Shown: positions 50,596 to 58,262 of the stretch, piece by piece
How positions within the stretch are numbered: the first letter of the stretch is position 1
Layout of the letters: each line of letters opens with the position of its first letter
Origin: a virus
DNA: 64,000 bases
Virus record (IMG/VR): IMGVR_UViG_3300032116_000004
Location: 248,001 to 312,000 of that record
Direction: 5' to 3' (one strand)
Made by a program: the position numbers and the translations under genes
The notes under the pieces: generated by a model
Seen by the model: the letters and a program-made list of their open reading frames with translations, nothing else
What the model was told of the DNA's origin: nothing
Databases searched by the model: none

Positions 50596-51612
50596 ATGAC
50601 CAATCTATTTAAAAAAGCCATAGTCTTCACTGACATCCATTTTGGACTGAAATCGAATAGCCTGTTGCACAATCAAGATTGCGAGCAGTTTGTAGATTGG
50701 ATCATCGCCCAGGGCAAGGAACACGGTTGCGAAACCGGCATGTTCTTGGGTGACTGGCATCACCATCGTGCGGCTATCAACTTACAAACACTGAACTTCA
50801 GTCTACAAGCATTGGAAAAACTAAGCAAAGCATTCTCTCAGTTCTTTTTTATTCCGGGCAATCACGATCTGTATTATCGCGACAAACGGGATATCCACGG
50901 TGCGGCCTGGGCCCGGCACTTGCCCAACATACATATCTGCAACGATTGGTTCCAAGAAGGTGATGTTGTCATTGCTCCTTGGTTGGTCGGAGACGAACAC
51001 CGACGCATCGAAAAATTGAATGCCAAATACATGTTTGGTCATTTTGAACTGCCACACTTCAAAATGAATGCCATGGTAGAAATGCCCGATCATGGAACCA
51101 TACAGGTAGATCATTTTGGACATATCGATCAAGTGTTTTCTGGTCACTTTCATCTTCGACAACACAAAAACAACATCAACTACATTGGCAATGCGTTTCC
51201 GCACAACTTTGCCGATGCTGGTGATGCCAATCGTGGCTGCATGATATTGGAGTGGGGCAAGCAACCCGAATATCATGCATGGCCCGAACAGCCCTTATAC
51301 AATGTCTGGGATCTCAGCCATGTCATTGACAACGCTGAACAAATCTTGAAGCCCAACATGCATGTGCGTGTGCAACTAGACATCGAAATATCCTATGAAG
51401 AAGCCACTTTCATCAAAGACACATTTATCGTCAAGCATGGCCTGCGAGAAATGGCCCTGATACCCAACAAGCGATCTGCCTTGGAAGAAGACATGGCTCC
51501 CGGAGATGTGAAATTTGAATCAGTGGATCAGATCGTCACAGATCAGATCACCAAGATAGAATCAGAGTTCTACGATCCTAAACTATTACTCCAAATATAT
51601 CAGGCGCTATGA
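50596..51612 (+). CDS. 47: Recombination endonuclease subunit gp47 (Mre11/SbcD-like)
   Basis: 338 residues, a calcineurin-type phosphoesterase with all metal motifs: D13-x-H15 (FTDIHFG), G52-D53-x2-H56 (LGDWHHH), G88-N89-H90-D91, FGHFELP and GHFHLRQH near residue 182. It forms with gp46 the nuclease that resects DNA ends for recombination-dependent replication. It starts two bases after the radical SAM gene. Its stop overlaps (ATGA) the start of another radical SAM gene that separates it from gp46, although the two subunits are normally adjacent or nearly so. Confidence 0.95.
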   Translation: MTNLFKKAIVFTDIHFGLKSNSLLHNQDCEQFVDWIIAQGKEHGCETGMFLGDWHHHRAAINLQTLNFSLQALEKLSKAFSQFFFIPGNHDLYYRDKRDIHGAAWARHLPNIHICNDWFQEGDVVIAPWLVGDEHRRIEKLNAKYMFGHFELPHFKMNAMVEMPDHGTIQVDHFGHIDQVFSGHFHLRQHKNNINYIGNAFPHNFADAGDANRGCMILEWGKQPEYHAWPEQPLYNVWDLSHVIDNAEQILKPNMHVRVQLDIEISYEEATFIKDTFIVKHGLREMALIPNKRSALEEDMAPGDVKFESVDQIVTDQITKIESEFYDPKLLLQIYQAL

Positions 51613-53099
51613 TTATTTCCACCCTAGAGTTAGAACACCAACTAAAGTCAACCCACAACGTCAAAGTAATTCACGATCTTGGCAAGCTGTCAACCGGCCC
51701 CACGGAGTTGTTTAAGCTACTAGACAGTGTTTACCAAACTAGTTACGAGACAAACGATCGGTTGGTTTTTTACACTTCACATTTTATTCCTGAGAGTTTT
51801 CTACAGTTCTTTTACGAAACTATCAATTTTATAGATATCAGCAACTGGTTCATAATGATATGTGGGCCAAAAGAAATTGAGCACGACGTGTTGTCGTGTT
51901 GTAAAAAGTTTTCACTTGACTCTGTTCCAATTTGGTTCCACCCAGTTGAGTTAGACAAACAAACACACAAGATTGAAAACAACTTTAATTTACCCGATAC
52001 TATTTGTTCTATACCCTGGCACAACTTACAGATAACACAAAACGGAACTATTACTCCTTGTTGCATGAACAATCTTGATCTTGGTAACGTCAACCGTATC
52101 AAACTAGATCAAGCGTTCCATGACGAAAAACTACAAAAGTTAAGGGCTAGTTTATTGGCTGGAGAAAAACCAAAAGAGTGCGACAACTGCTGGAAAGTGG
52201 AAGAAAAAAATCTAACTTCTATTAGACTGCACAATGTCAAGCATTTAAAGAGAGAATTTTTAACCAAATATCTTGATCAACCAAGAGTAGCTACATTAGA
52301 TTTGAAGTTTAATAACACCTGTAATTTCAAATGCAGGATATGTAACGGTGGAAACAGCTCGTTGTTTGCCCTTGAAGATCAAAAGTTCCGCGGATCTAAG
52401 TTAGTTGTACAAGATGCTTGGGGGGAGAGTCAAGATTTTATTGATCAAGTTCTAACGTACTTGCCTGACATAAAAAATATTGACATGTTTGGCGGCGAGC
52501 CGTTTTTGATTAAACGTTTTAAATCGGTGTTGGAGATGGCAGTTGAAAAAGACTACGCCAAGGACATTAGATTACACTACAACAGCAACGGATCCATTTG
52601 GCCCAATCATTTGCTACCTGTTTGGCCTAGTTTTAAACTGGTAGACATACATTTTAGTATTGATGCTGTTGGTTCACATTTTGAACTACAAAGAGGCGGT
52701 CAGTGGTCTGAAGTTGAGGACAACATACTAAGGCTCAAAGATTTACAGTTACCCAACCTGTCTATTAGTATCATGCCCACTATCAGTGTCATGAGCGTTT
52801 ACTACATAGACCAAGTCTACGACTGGGCTTGCAAACATGGTTTTCCTATATTTGTTAACCATGTGCAAGGTGAAGGAATGGAGCTACAGGATCTTACAAA
52901 AGAAGCCAAAAAAATTATTATTGACAAGTTTCAAGATCACCCCTGGAATGAAATCCAAAATGTTATTAAGATAATACAAAATTTGCCTGACAGTGATGGC
53001 AAGAAGTTTCAATCTAAAATGCAATATTTTGATCAGGTTCGAAGTGAAAGTTTTTCAGCAAGTCACTCTGAGATTGCAAAAGCCATGAGATATATGTAA
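51609..53099 (+). CDS. Radical SAM protein A5 with extra N-terminal domain, between gp47 and gp46
   Basis: 496 residues. The first 130 form an extra domain without cysteine clusters (DRLVFYTSHFIPESFLQFF, WFIMICGPKEIEHDVL), possibly a Rossmann-like module. Then come ICSIPWHNL, TPCCMNN, CDNCWKVEEKN and the radical SAM CNFKCRIC near residues 237-244, after LDLKFNNT; GGEPF and FSIDAVGSHFELQR follow. It is clearly more AT-rich than its neighbours: one sampled 60-base line (52921) has 18 G/C, against 28 in a sampled gp46 line (53701). This suggests recent acquisition. Overlap with gp47 is ATGA, so insertion kept translational coupling. Substrate unknown. Confidence 0.9.
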   Translation: MIISTLELEHQLKSTHNVKVIHDLGKLSTGPTELFKLLDSVYQTSYETNDRLVFYTSHFIPESFLQFFYETINFIDISNWFIMICGPKEIEHDVLSCCKKFSLDSVPIWFHPVELDKQTHKIENNFNLPDTICSIPWHNLQITQNGTITPCCMNNLDLGNVNRIKLDQAFHDEKLQKLRASLLAGEKPKECDNCWKVEEKNLTSIRLHNVKHLKREFLTKYLDQPRVATLDLKFNNTCNFKCRICNGGNSSLFALEDQKFRGSKLVVQDAWGESQDFIDQVLTYLPDIKNIDMFGGEPFLIKRFKSVLEMAVEKDYAKDIRLHYNSNGSIWPNHLLPVWPSFKLVDIHFSIDAVGSHFELQRGGQWSEVEDNILRLKDLQLPNLSISIMPTISVMSVYYIDQVYDWACKHGFPIFVNHVQGEGMELQDLTKEAKKIIIDKFQDHPWNEIQNVIKIIQNLPDSDGKKFQSKMQYFDQVRSESFSASHSEIAKAMRYM

Positions 53100-53108
53100 A
53101 ATATAAAA

Positions 53109-54872
53109 ATGATACAAATCAAAGACCTAACCGTTAAAAACTTTATGAGTGTGGGCAATGCCACACAAGCCATCAACTTTGATCGTCAAGACCTTACATT
53201 AGTTCTAGGTGAAAACTTAGATTTAGGCGGCGATGGCAGCCGTAACGGCACAGGTAAGACCACTATAATCAATGCACTGAGTTATGCGCTGTATGGTCAA
53301 GCTCTCACCAATATCCGACGCGACAATCTCATCAACAAAGCCAACAGCAAGAACATGTTGGTCAGTTTAGATTTCAACATCAATGGCCGCGACTACCGCA
53401 TCGAGCGTGGTCGCAAACCCAACATACTGAAATTCTACGTCAACAACGAAGAACAGGCAGCAGATGACAACTCGCAAGGCGACAGTCGAGAAACACAAGA
53501 TGCCATAGAGTCTGCCCTGGGCATGACTCACGACATGTTCCGACATGTGCTGGCGCTGAACACATACACAGAACCGTTTTTGAGCTTGAAGGCCAATGAT
53601 CAACGTGTGATCATAGAACAACTGTTGGGTATCACCCTTTTGAGTGAGCGTGCTGAGCGCATCAAAGAACTCAATAGAGAAACCAAAGATGCCATTGCTC
53701 AGGAAGAAATGCGTATCCGAGCTGTGCAAGAAGCCAACAAGCGTATAGAAGAACAGATCGAAAATCTGCGGCGTAGGCAAACAATGTGGAAGACCAAACA
53801 TGAGGAAGAGACAGATAAAATCCAAAAGGCCTTGGAAGAACTGCGAAAGATCGACATTGACGCAGAGATCCAAGCGCACAAGGACTACAAAATTTGGGAT
53901 CAGAAGCGCAAAGACATCAACGATCTTGCTGGACAAATATCCCGCACGAAACTTGATGTTGATCGCGAGACGAAAAACATTGGCAAACTTAGCAAAGAGA
54001 TTGCGACTCTTGAACAGCATACCTGTCATACATGCGGTCAAGCCTTCCACGACTCAAAGCACCAACAGGTACTGGCAAGCAAGCAGGAGGATTTGGCAAC
54101 AGCAAGAACGTCTTGCCAGGAGCATACACAAACGCTATCAGAAATGGAGGCTGCCCACACCTCCTTGGGCCAGTTAGGAAAACCTCCCAAGATGTTCTAT
54201 GATGCGGAAGAAGATGCCATACAACATCGTGCCAACGTAGACAACCTACAACAACAACTGGACATCAAGGCACAAGAAACAGATCCCTACGGTGAACAGA
54301 TCGAAGAGATGACAGGACAGGCCCTGCAAACAGTGACCTATGACACTCTCAACGAACTCACCCGCTTGCAAGAGCATCAAGACTTCCTGTTAAAACTCTT
54401 GACCAACAAAGACTCATTCATCCGCAAAAAGATTATTGAGCAGAATTTGAGTTATTTGAATGCTCGGTTGACATACTATCTTGATCGCATCGGCTTGCCA
54501 CATTCGGTAATATTCCAAAACGATCTCACTGTGGAAATACAAGAATTGGGACGAGATCTAGACTTTGACAATTTAAGTCGCGGAGAGCGCAATAGACTGA
54601 TCTTGTCAATGTCATGGGCCTTCCGTGATGTATGGGAATCATTGTATCATCCCATCAACGTGCTGTTCATCGACGAACTGGTAGATTCAGGCATGGACAC
54701 ACAGGGTGTGGAAAATTCGTTGGCCTTGCTGAAGAAGATGAGTCGTGAACGGCACAAGTCAATATGGTTAGTATCGCACAGAGACGAACTGGCTGGACGT
54801 GTTGAAAACATCCTGCGTGTGGTCAAAGAAAACGGCTTTACGTCATACAACACCGACATTGACATAGCATGA
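53109..54872 (+). CDS. 46: Recombination endonuclease subunit gp46 (Rad50/SbcC-like)
   Basis: 587 residues, an SMC-type ATPase. Walker A is GDGSRNGTGKTTI with K50. A coiled coil runs from about 170 to 450. The zinc hook is C306-H-T-C309 (EQHTCHTCGQAF). The signature LSRGERNRLILSMSW and Walker B NVLFIDELVDSG near residue 517 complete the site, with SHRDELAGR as the H-loop. It partners gp47 in DNA end resection and T4-type recombination. Length fits the family (T4 gp46 is 560). The stop overlaps the next gene's ATG (ATGA). Confidence 0.95.
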   Translation: MIQIKDLTVKNFMSVGNATQAINFDRQDLTLVLGENLDLGGDGSRNGTGKTTIINALSYALYGQALTNIRRDNLINKANSKNMLVSLDFNINGRDYRIERGRKPNILKFYVNNEEQAADDNSQGDSRETQDAIESALGMTHDMFRHVLALNTYTEPFLSLKANDQRVIIEQLLGITLLSERAERIKELNRETKDAIAQEEMRIRAVQEANKRIEEQIENLRRRQTMWKTKHEEETDKIQKALEELRKIDIDAEIQAHKDYKIWDQKRKDINDLAGQISRTKLDVDRETKNIGKLSKEIATLEQHTCHTCGQAFHDSKHQQVLASKQEDLATARTSCQEHTQTLSEMEAAHTSLGQLGKPPKMFYDAEEDAIQHRANVDNLQQQLDIKAQETDPYGEQIEEMTGQALQTVTYDTLNELTRLQEHQDFLLKLLTNKDSFIRKKIIEQNLSYLNARLTYYLDRIGLPHSVIFQNDLTVEIQELGRDLDFDNLSRGERNRLILSMSWAFRDVWESLYHPINVLFIDELVDSGMDTQGVENSLALLKKMSRERHKSIWLVSHRDELAGRVENILRVVKENGFTSYNTDIDIA

Positions 54873-55492
54873 CATCCCGGATCATACGAGTCACACCTAC
54901 CGAACAATACTTCAGCATCAATTGGCAATTGGCTGTGCGTTGCAACTATGATTGCATGTATTGTTCTCCCATGTGGCATGATGATCATAGCCAGCATCAT
55001 GATCTTGACACTATGAAACAGGCTTGGTTAAACATATTTGAAAAGACCAGCAAACAAAATCTACCCTATAAGATCGCATTTACCGGTGGAGAACTCACTT
55101 CAAACAAACACTTTCTACCGTTTGTCACTTGGTTGCGGAAGGAATATGATCAGCACATATTCAAATTGCTGGCTACCACCAATGGCAGCGCCAATCTCAA
55201 GTATTATCAGAAAATGTTCCAAGCGTTAGACAACATCGCATTCAGTGTGCATTCGGAACACATCAATGAAGAGAAATTTTTTGACATGATCATACAACTT
55301 AAGAAAAGTATCTCACCTGATAAATTCTTGCAGGTCGCTATCATGGATGAATACTGGAATCAAGATCGTATTCCGTTGTATATCAATCTGCTAGAACATC
55401 ACGACATCAGCTACACTGTGAACAAGATAGATTATTCCTATCAGACTCGCACCGTGCCCATATTCAAAGGAAAATTGAATCTTGGAATTTGA
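54869..55492 (+). CDS. Radical SAM core protein (first half of a split rSAM)
   Basis: 207 residues. C25-x3-C29-x2-C32 (RCNYDCMYC) binds the SAM cluster; FTGGELTSNKHF is the GGE motif; LLATTNGS and IAFSVHSEH are later core strands. Unlike the seven longer paralogues in the window there is no N-terminal Cys domain. The polypeptide stops just after the barrel, and the next ORF, overlapping by 11 bases in the +1 frame, supplies Cys-rich sequence that would normally follow in the same chain. Either two subunits assemble, or a frameshift (natural, programmed or an error in the sequence) joins them into a protein of about 310 residues. It is coupled to gp46 by ATGA. Confidence 0.85.
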   Translation: MTSRIIRVTPTEQYFSINWQLAVRCNYDCMYCSPMWHDDHSQHHDLDTMKQAWLNIFEKTSKQNLPYKIAFTGGELTSNKHFLPFVTWLRKEYDQHIFKLLATTNGSANLKYYQKMFQALDNIAFSVHSEHINEEKFFDMIIQLKKSISPDKFLQVAIMDEYWNQDRIPLYINLLEHHDISYTVNKIDYSYQTRTVPIFKGKLNLGI

Positions 55493-55802
55493 AAATCATC
55501 AATACTATAACTGTGAAATAGAACTGTCAGATGGGAGATCGTTCAAGGTCAGTGCCAACTGGATGCACAATAACGATTTAGATCATTGGTCAGGATGGAG
55601 TTGCGATGCAGGTTATCGTCGATTGGATATAGACAAGGATTTCAACGTCTACAGCGCAGTTTGTCAAAACGATCGCTTGGGCAATCTTTTCAAAGAATGG
55701 AGCCCGTTTGATGCTCCCGGAATCTGTCGACGGAATCGATGCACAGGTTGTACCGACGATCTTTTGATTGGAAAACGTGATATTTCTATATCTGAGAAAT
55801 AA
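55482..55802 (+). CDS. SPASM-like Cys-rich half of the split rSAM
   Basis: 106 residues from a TTG start; AAAGGA lies eight bases upstream inside the previous gene, a plausible ribosome site. It contains WSGWSCDAGYRRLDIDKDFN, SAVCQND, GICRRNRCTGCTDD. The order C...G...C......C-x4-C-x2-C matches the auxiliary-cluster region at the C-terminus of SPASM radical SAM proteins. It cannot act as a radical SAM enzyme alone. The upstream part of this frame closes with a stop at 55476-55478, so any frameshift must happen in the 12 bases before the first ORF's stop. Confidence 0.75.
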   Translation: MEFENHQYYNCEIELSDGRSFKVSANWMHNNDLDHWSGWSCDAGYRRLDIDKDFNVYSAVCQNDRLGNLFKEWSPFDAPGICRRNRCTGCTDDLLIGKRDISISEK

Positions 55803-55819
55803 TTGATAATTATGTGCTC

Positions 55820-56260
55820 ATGTCATGGCTTTTCGAATCCCGAGAAATCACAGAGTTACCCGAAACGTGTGTCGGGTTTGTTTATTTGATCACCAATAAA
55901 CTTACCGGCCGGCAGTATATTGGCAAAAAATTAGCAAAGTTCAAGAAAACAACATATCGAGTAGTCAAACTCAAAAATGGCAAAAAGAAACGCAAAAAAA
56001 TCAGAGGCGCGATAGATTCAGATTGGCAGACATATTATGGCAGTTCTCCGGAGTTATCTCGAGATGTTGAACTGCTAGGCACCGAAAACTTCTCACGTGA
56101 AATACTGTATTACTGCCAATCCAAATCGGAATGCAGTTACATAGAGGCTCGCGAACAATTCTCCCGACGTGTATTAGAAAGTGATGACTATTACAACGGA
56201 CACATACAGGTCCGTGTGCATGGCAGTCACATCAAAGGCAAACTAAGCAGTCAAGGCTAG
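55820..56260 (+). CDS. SegE-like GIY-YIG endonuclease
   Basis: 146 residues from ATG (MSWLFESREITELPE); a GTG two codons earlier is an alternative. GFVYLITNKLTGRQYIGKK is the GIY-YIG pair in its phage variant (VYLIT..YIG), with a basic insert KLKNGKKKRKKIRG, then SDWQTYYGSSPELSRDVELL and a catalytic-type Glu in YIEAREQF. Such proteins are solitary homing endonucleases or are exapted for processing host or phage DNA. It lies at the end of the gp55-gp46 block, next to the structured non-coding region, a typical place for a free-standing homing gene. No intron is seen. Confidence 0.82.
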   Translation: MSWLFESREITELPETCVGFVYLITNKLTGRQYIGKKLAKFKKTTYRVVKLKNGKKKRKKIRGAIDSDWQTYYGSSPELSRDVELLGTENFSREILYYCQSKSECSYIEAREQFSRRVLESDDYYNGHIQVRVHGSHIKGKLSSQG

Positions 56261-56693
56261 CACAGGCCAATGTCGTGTGCCCTAGACCTGGATCCAGGAT
56301 CACAGGGATGGAAGACTCACCGCGCTAGTGAGCACTCAATCAGTATCCTTGACAGGACCACGATCGCAAACACCTGCGGTTTGATTGTTTGAATAGAATA
56401 TAAAGGGAAAAAGACGTGCTAGTGATAGCACACGTCAGCATGATATGATAGCGTATGTCGTGTTGGCCGCCGTTGTAATAAAGACGGAGCTCGAGGTATC
56501 GGACAACCGCCTCTGTAATGCTCTAACGCTGTGTGACTGAGTCGACTCGGATGATGACACCTCTTTGCCCTGGGCGGGCAAAGTGTGACCAAACAATCTG
56601 GATGATAACTGTTATCTCGCTTCGCTCGATTATGTAATCAATTCATGAGCGACAGCGAATGAATAGACTTGCGTAGCAAGTCTCAATTGGATG
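56261..56693. other. Non-coding, highly structured convergent intergenic region
   Basis: 433 bases between convergent genes with no credible gene. It is full of inverted repeats: CCTGGATCCAGG (56287-56298), CTCAC/GTGAG (56316-56332), TCCT-TGAC-AGGA (56346-56357), GTGCTA-GTGA-TAGCAC within GAC..GTC (56413-56436), GAGG..CGG-ACAA-CCG..CCTC (56493-56513), GAGTCGACTC (56539-56548), CTTTGCCC/GGGCAAAG (56563-56583), GATAACTGTTATC (56604-56616), ATTCAT/ATGAAT (56641-56664), AGACTTGC-GTA-GCAAGTCT (56665-56683). GAGGT at 56493 can instead pair with ACCTC at 56559-56563, an alternative fold. No hairpin has a U-tract. A 40-codon ORF at 56270-56392 lacks a ribosome site. A structured RNA is the best guess. 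Confidence 0.6.
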
Positions 56694-57029
56694 TTAGAAC
56701 TGATCAGGCCAATCACGGAACAGTGCGTGCTGGATGTTGCCCGAAACAAACTGATTGAAACTTTTGTGTTTTTCTTCGAGTTCGCCTTCCAATGGCGCCA
56801 CACGACGAAATGCTGAGTCCATCTGTGCCATGTCTTTAAACTCCATGATGATCATCCATTCGGGCATGTCTGCGATTGAACGGAATCCCATCTTGCAACG
56901 GGTTATCCTATAACTCATCATCTTGCCCTCAGACATCAGGTGCTCAAAAAAACTTCGCATTCCTGTGACCCAATCAAGGTCTGAGATATCACCTTCTTTG
57001 TCTGCCCATATCGTGTATAAGTCGCTCAT
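56694..57029 (-). CDS. Small conserved protein (DUF6614-like)
   Basis: 111 residues: LYTIWADKEGDISDLDWVTG, MSYRITRCKMGF, WMIIMEFKDMAQMDSAFRRV and SFNQFVSGNIQHALFRDWPD. The pattern of two beta-alpha-beta units with FxDxAQ-x-D-x-AF..V suggests a dimeric ferredoxin-like fold, and it recalls the DUF6614 family found in marine bacteria and phages. No catalytic motif is evident. It is the last gene of a minus-strand block, overlapping the next gene upstream by four bases. Confidence 0.7.
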   Translation of the reverse strand: MSDLYTIWADKEGDISDLDWVTGMRSFFEHLMSEGKMMSYRITRCKMGFRSIADMPEWMIIMEFKDMAQMDSAFRRVAPLEGELEEKHKSFNQFVSGNIQHALFRDWPDQF

Positions 57030-57466
57030 GTCATTGGTCCTAGTATTTCAAATCCTTCTATCTCTTTTTTGTAAAGATGTGCCTGCTCGAGATAGAGATA
57101 ATCAAAGCCCCTTGCTTTGTATATGGCACATTCTGTTTTCATGGTTTCAATGCCCAATCTTGATTGCGGATCATGATATGTCCATGCAAATTGATCACAG
57201 AGAGCATTTTTGTCGTCATACCTTCGTATGAGACTGAATGCTACCATGCGTTCTTGATCAAAATATCCAATGACGTCAGTCATTGGATCGGTATATCGGC
57301 TTCGAAACATGGGTATCACACTACTGAAATGCTTATAGATACAGTAAGTTCTATAGATATTGTCAAGTTCCACCATTTGCTGTTCGGTAGGTATGAGATA
57401 TCCCCACTGGGCTGATGCTTGATAATTGGTTTTTGCTAGATTGATACGGGCAAATTGATAGGTCAT
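57026..57466 (-). CDS. Conserved protein, possibly GNAT-like
   Basis: 146 residues: DVIGYFDQERMVAFSLIRRY, CDQFAWTYHDPQSRLGIETM and YKARGFDYLYLEQAHLYKKE, ending GFEILGP. A strand (VGYFD..MVAFS), then a strand with LGIETM and a helix-strand (ARGFDYLYLE) resembles the core of GNAT acyltransferases, where the LG-x segment would hold the acyl donor, but the pyrophosphate loop is not clear. It overlaps both neighbours by four bases, so the three genes 56694-57966 are co-translated. Function unproven. Confidence 0.65.
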   Translation of the reverse strand: MTYQFARINLAKTNYQASAQWGYLIPTEQQMVELDNIYRTYCIYKHFSSVIPMFRSRYTDPMTDVIGYFDQERMVAFSLIRRYDDKNALCDQFAWTYHDPQSRLGIETMKTECAIYKARGFDYLYLEQAHLYKKEIEGFEILGPMT

Positions 57467-57966
57467 TGTCTTGGGTCCTTTCTATGTTGGAACAGATCTT
57501 TTAGGTATTCTTCTGGCCAAGTGTGGTAGAAGCCTTTCGTGGCCATGGACCGGGCCTTGCTGTCAAGATCACTCACACTCTGGCACAGTGCCAGGGCATA
57601 GGTTCCTTGGTTCATGCACACACCATTTACCCATTCAAGATCTGCAGGATGATCTTCTAGCGCAATGATATCTTGAGGCAAGAGAAATCCAACATTCACA
57701 GAATGAAGATCGCGGGCAAATTGTTCTCTGGGCCATTGCGCGGGATCATATGCATAGATGATGACTTCTTTGTTGCCCAATCCTGTGGTTGCTAGATCCA
57801 TGAGATCGGTGTAAACATCAACACCTATGCGTATTTCGTAACTGCGATCCAAGCGTGCTCGGCGTGCATAAGGGCAAGGTGGCCATCCGCCCAGCGCAGG
57901 ATTAGGGACTTCAACAAAGGTTTCTATCCATCGTTCGATATCTTGTTTTACTTGCTCTAGTTGCAT
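57463..57966 (-). CDS. Conserved protein of unknown function
   Basis: 167 residues beginning MQLEQVKQDIERWIETFVEV. PNPALGGWPPCPYARRARLD is a striking conserved-looking segment, then KEVIIYAYDPAQWPREQFA, GFLLPQDIIALEDHPADLEW and a C-terminal GFYHTWPEEYLKDLFQHRK. A single Cys in the PPCPYAR segment could be functional. It overlaps the GNAT-like gene by four bases and meets the gp51-like gene at one base. Not recognised; accessory metabolism or DNA handling cannot be told apart. Confidence 0.65.
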   Translation of the reverse strand: MQLEQVKQDIERWIETFVEVPNPALGGWPPCPYARRARLDRSYEIRIGVDVYTDLMDLATTGLGNKEVIIYAYDPAQWPREQFARDLHSVNVGFLLPQDIIALEDHPADLEWVNGVCMNQGTYALALCQSVSDLDSKARSMATKGFYHTWPEEYLKDLFQHRKDPRQ

Positions 57967-58262
57967 TAGAAGAATGCCATTCCGGTTTTTTTAGTGGTCT
58001 CGAGATTTTCTTTGATCAATGCACCCACAGATTCTCGCTCACCAAAACTGAGATTGAGTGCTTCTTCATAGGTCAGGCCTCCTCGCATATACCAACACAT
58101 CTTGAATATGTCGTCTTTGATTGCTTTGACTTCACGATCATATCCTTCTACTATTTTGGTGATGCGCTCAGGACTCGAGGTCAGGAGGCGGATACGAAAA
58201 AATTTGAGACATCCAGGGTGAATGGTGTTTCGTATTCTTTCTGGCATTCTGGCCCGTTGCAT
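57966..58262 (-). CDS. 51: Baseplate hub assembly protein gp51-like
   Basis: The coding part that looks real is the C-terminal 72 residues: SPERITKIVEGYDREVKAIK, MCWYMRGGLTYEEALNLSFG, ERESVGALIKENLETTKKTG. The MCWYMRGGxxYxEAxxLSxxER...LIKEN pattern fits gp51 of marine T4-like phages, which helps assemble the hub. The only ATG of this frame (58262) would put the start 81 bases inside gp26 and add a basic segment unlike the family. A CTG at 58184 overlaps the gp26 stop as CTGA, in the manner of ATGA coupling, and would give MTSSPERI. The start is therefore uncertain. Confidence 0.72.
   Translation of the reverse strand: MQRARMPERIRNTIHPGCLKFFRIRLLTSSPERITKIVEGYDREVKAIKDDIFKMCWYMRGGLTYEEALNLSFGERESVGALIKENLETTKKTGMAFF

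Noticed and set aside
53367-54050. 227-codon open frame on the minus strand
   Set aside because: Antisense to gp46, which has complete ATPase motifs; hydrophobic shadow translation.
56270-56392. 40-codon ORF (MSCALDLDPG...) in the structured intergenic region
   Set aside because: No Shine-Dalgarno, overlaps several inverted repeats, no recognisable similarity; kept only as a note.
56563-56683. Hairpins as intrinsic terminators
   Set aside because: CTTTGCCC/GGGCAAAG and AGACTTGC/GCAAGTCT are good stems but neither strand has a following T-run.
56261-56693. tRNA, group I or group II intron, hammerhead ribozyme
   Set aside because: No TTCRA-type T-loop with acceptor stem, no group II domain V-like sequence, no CTGATGA...GAAA core.
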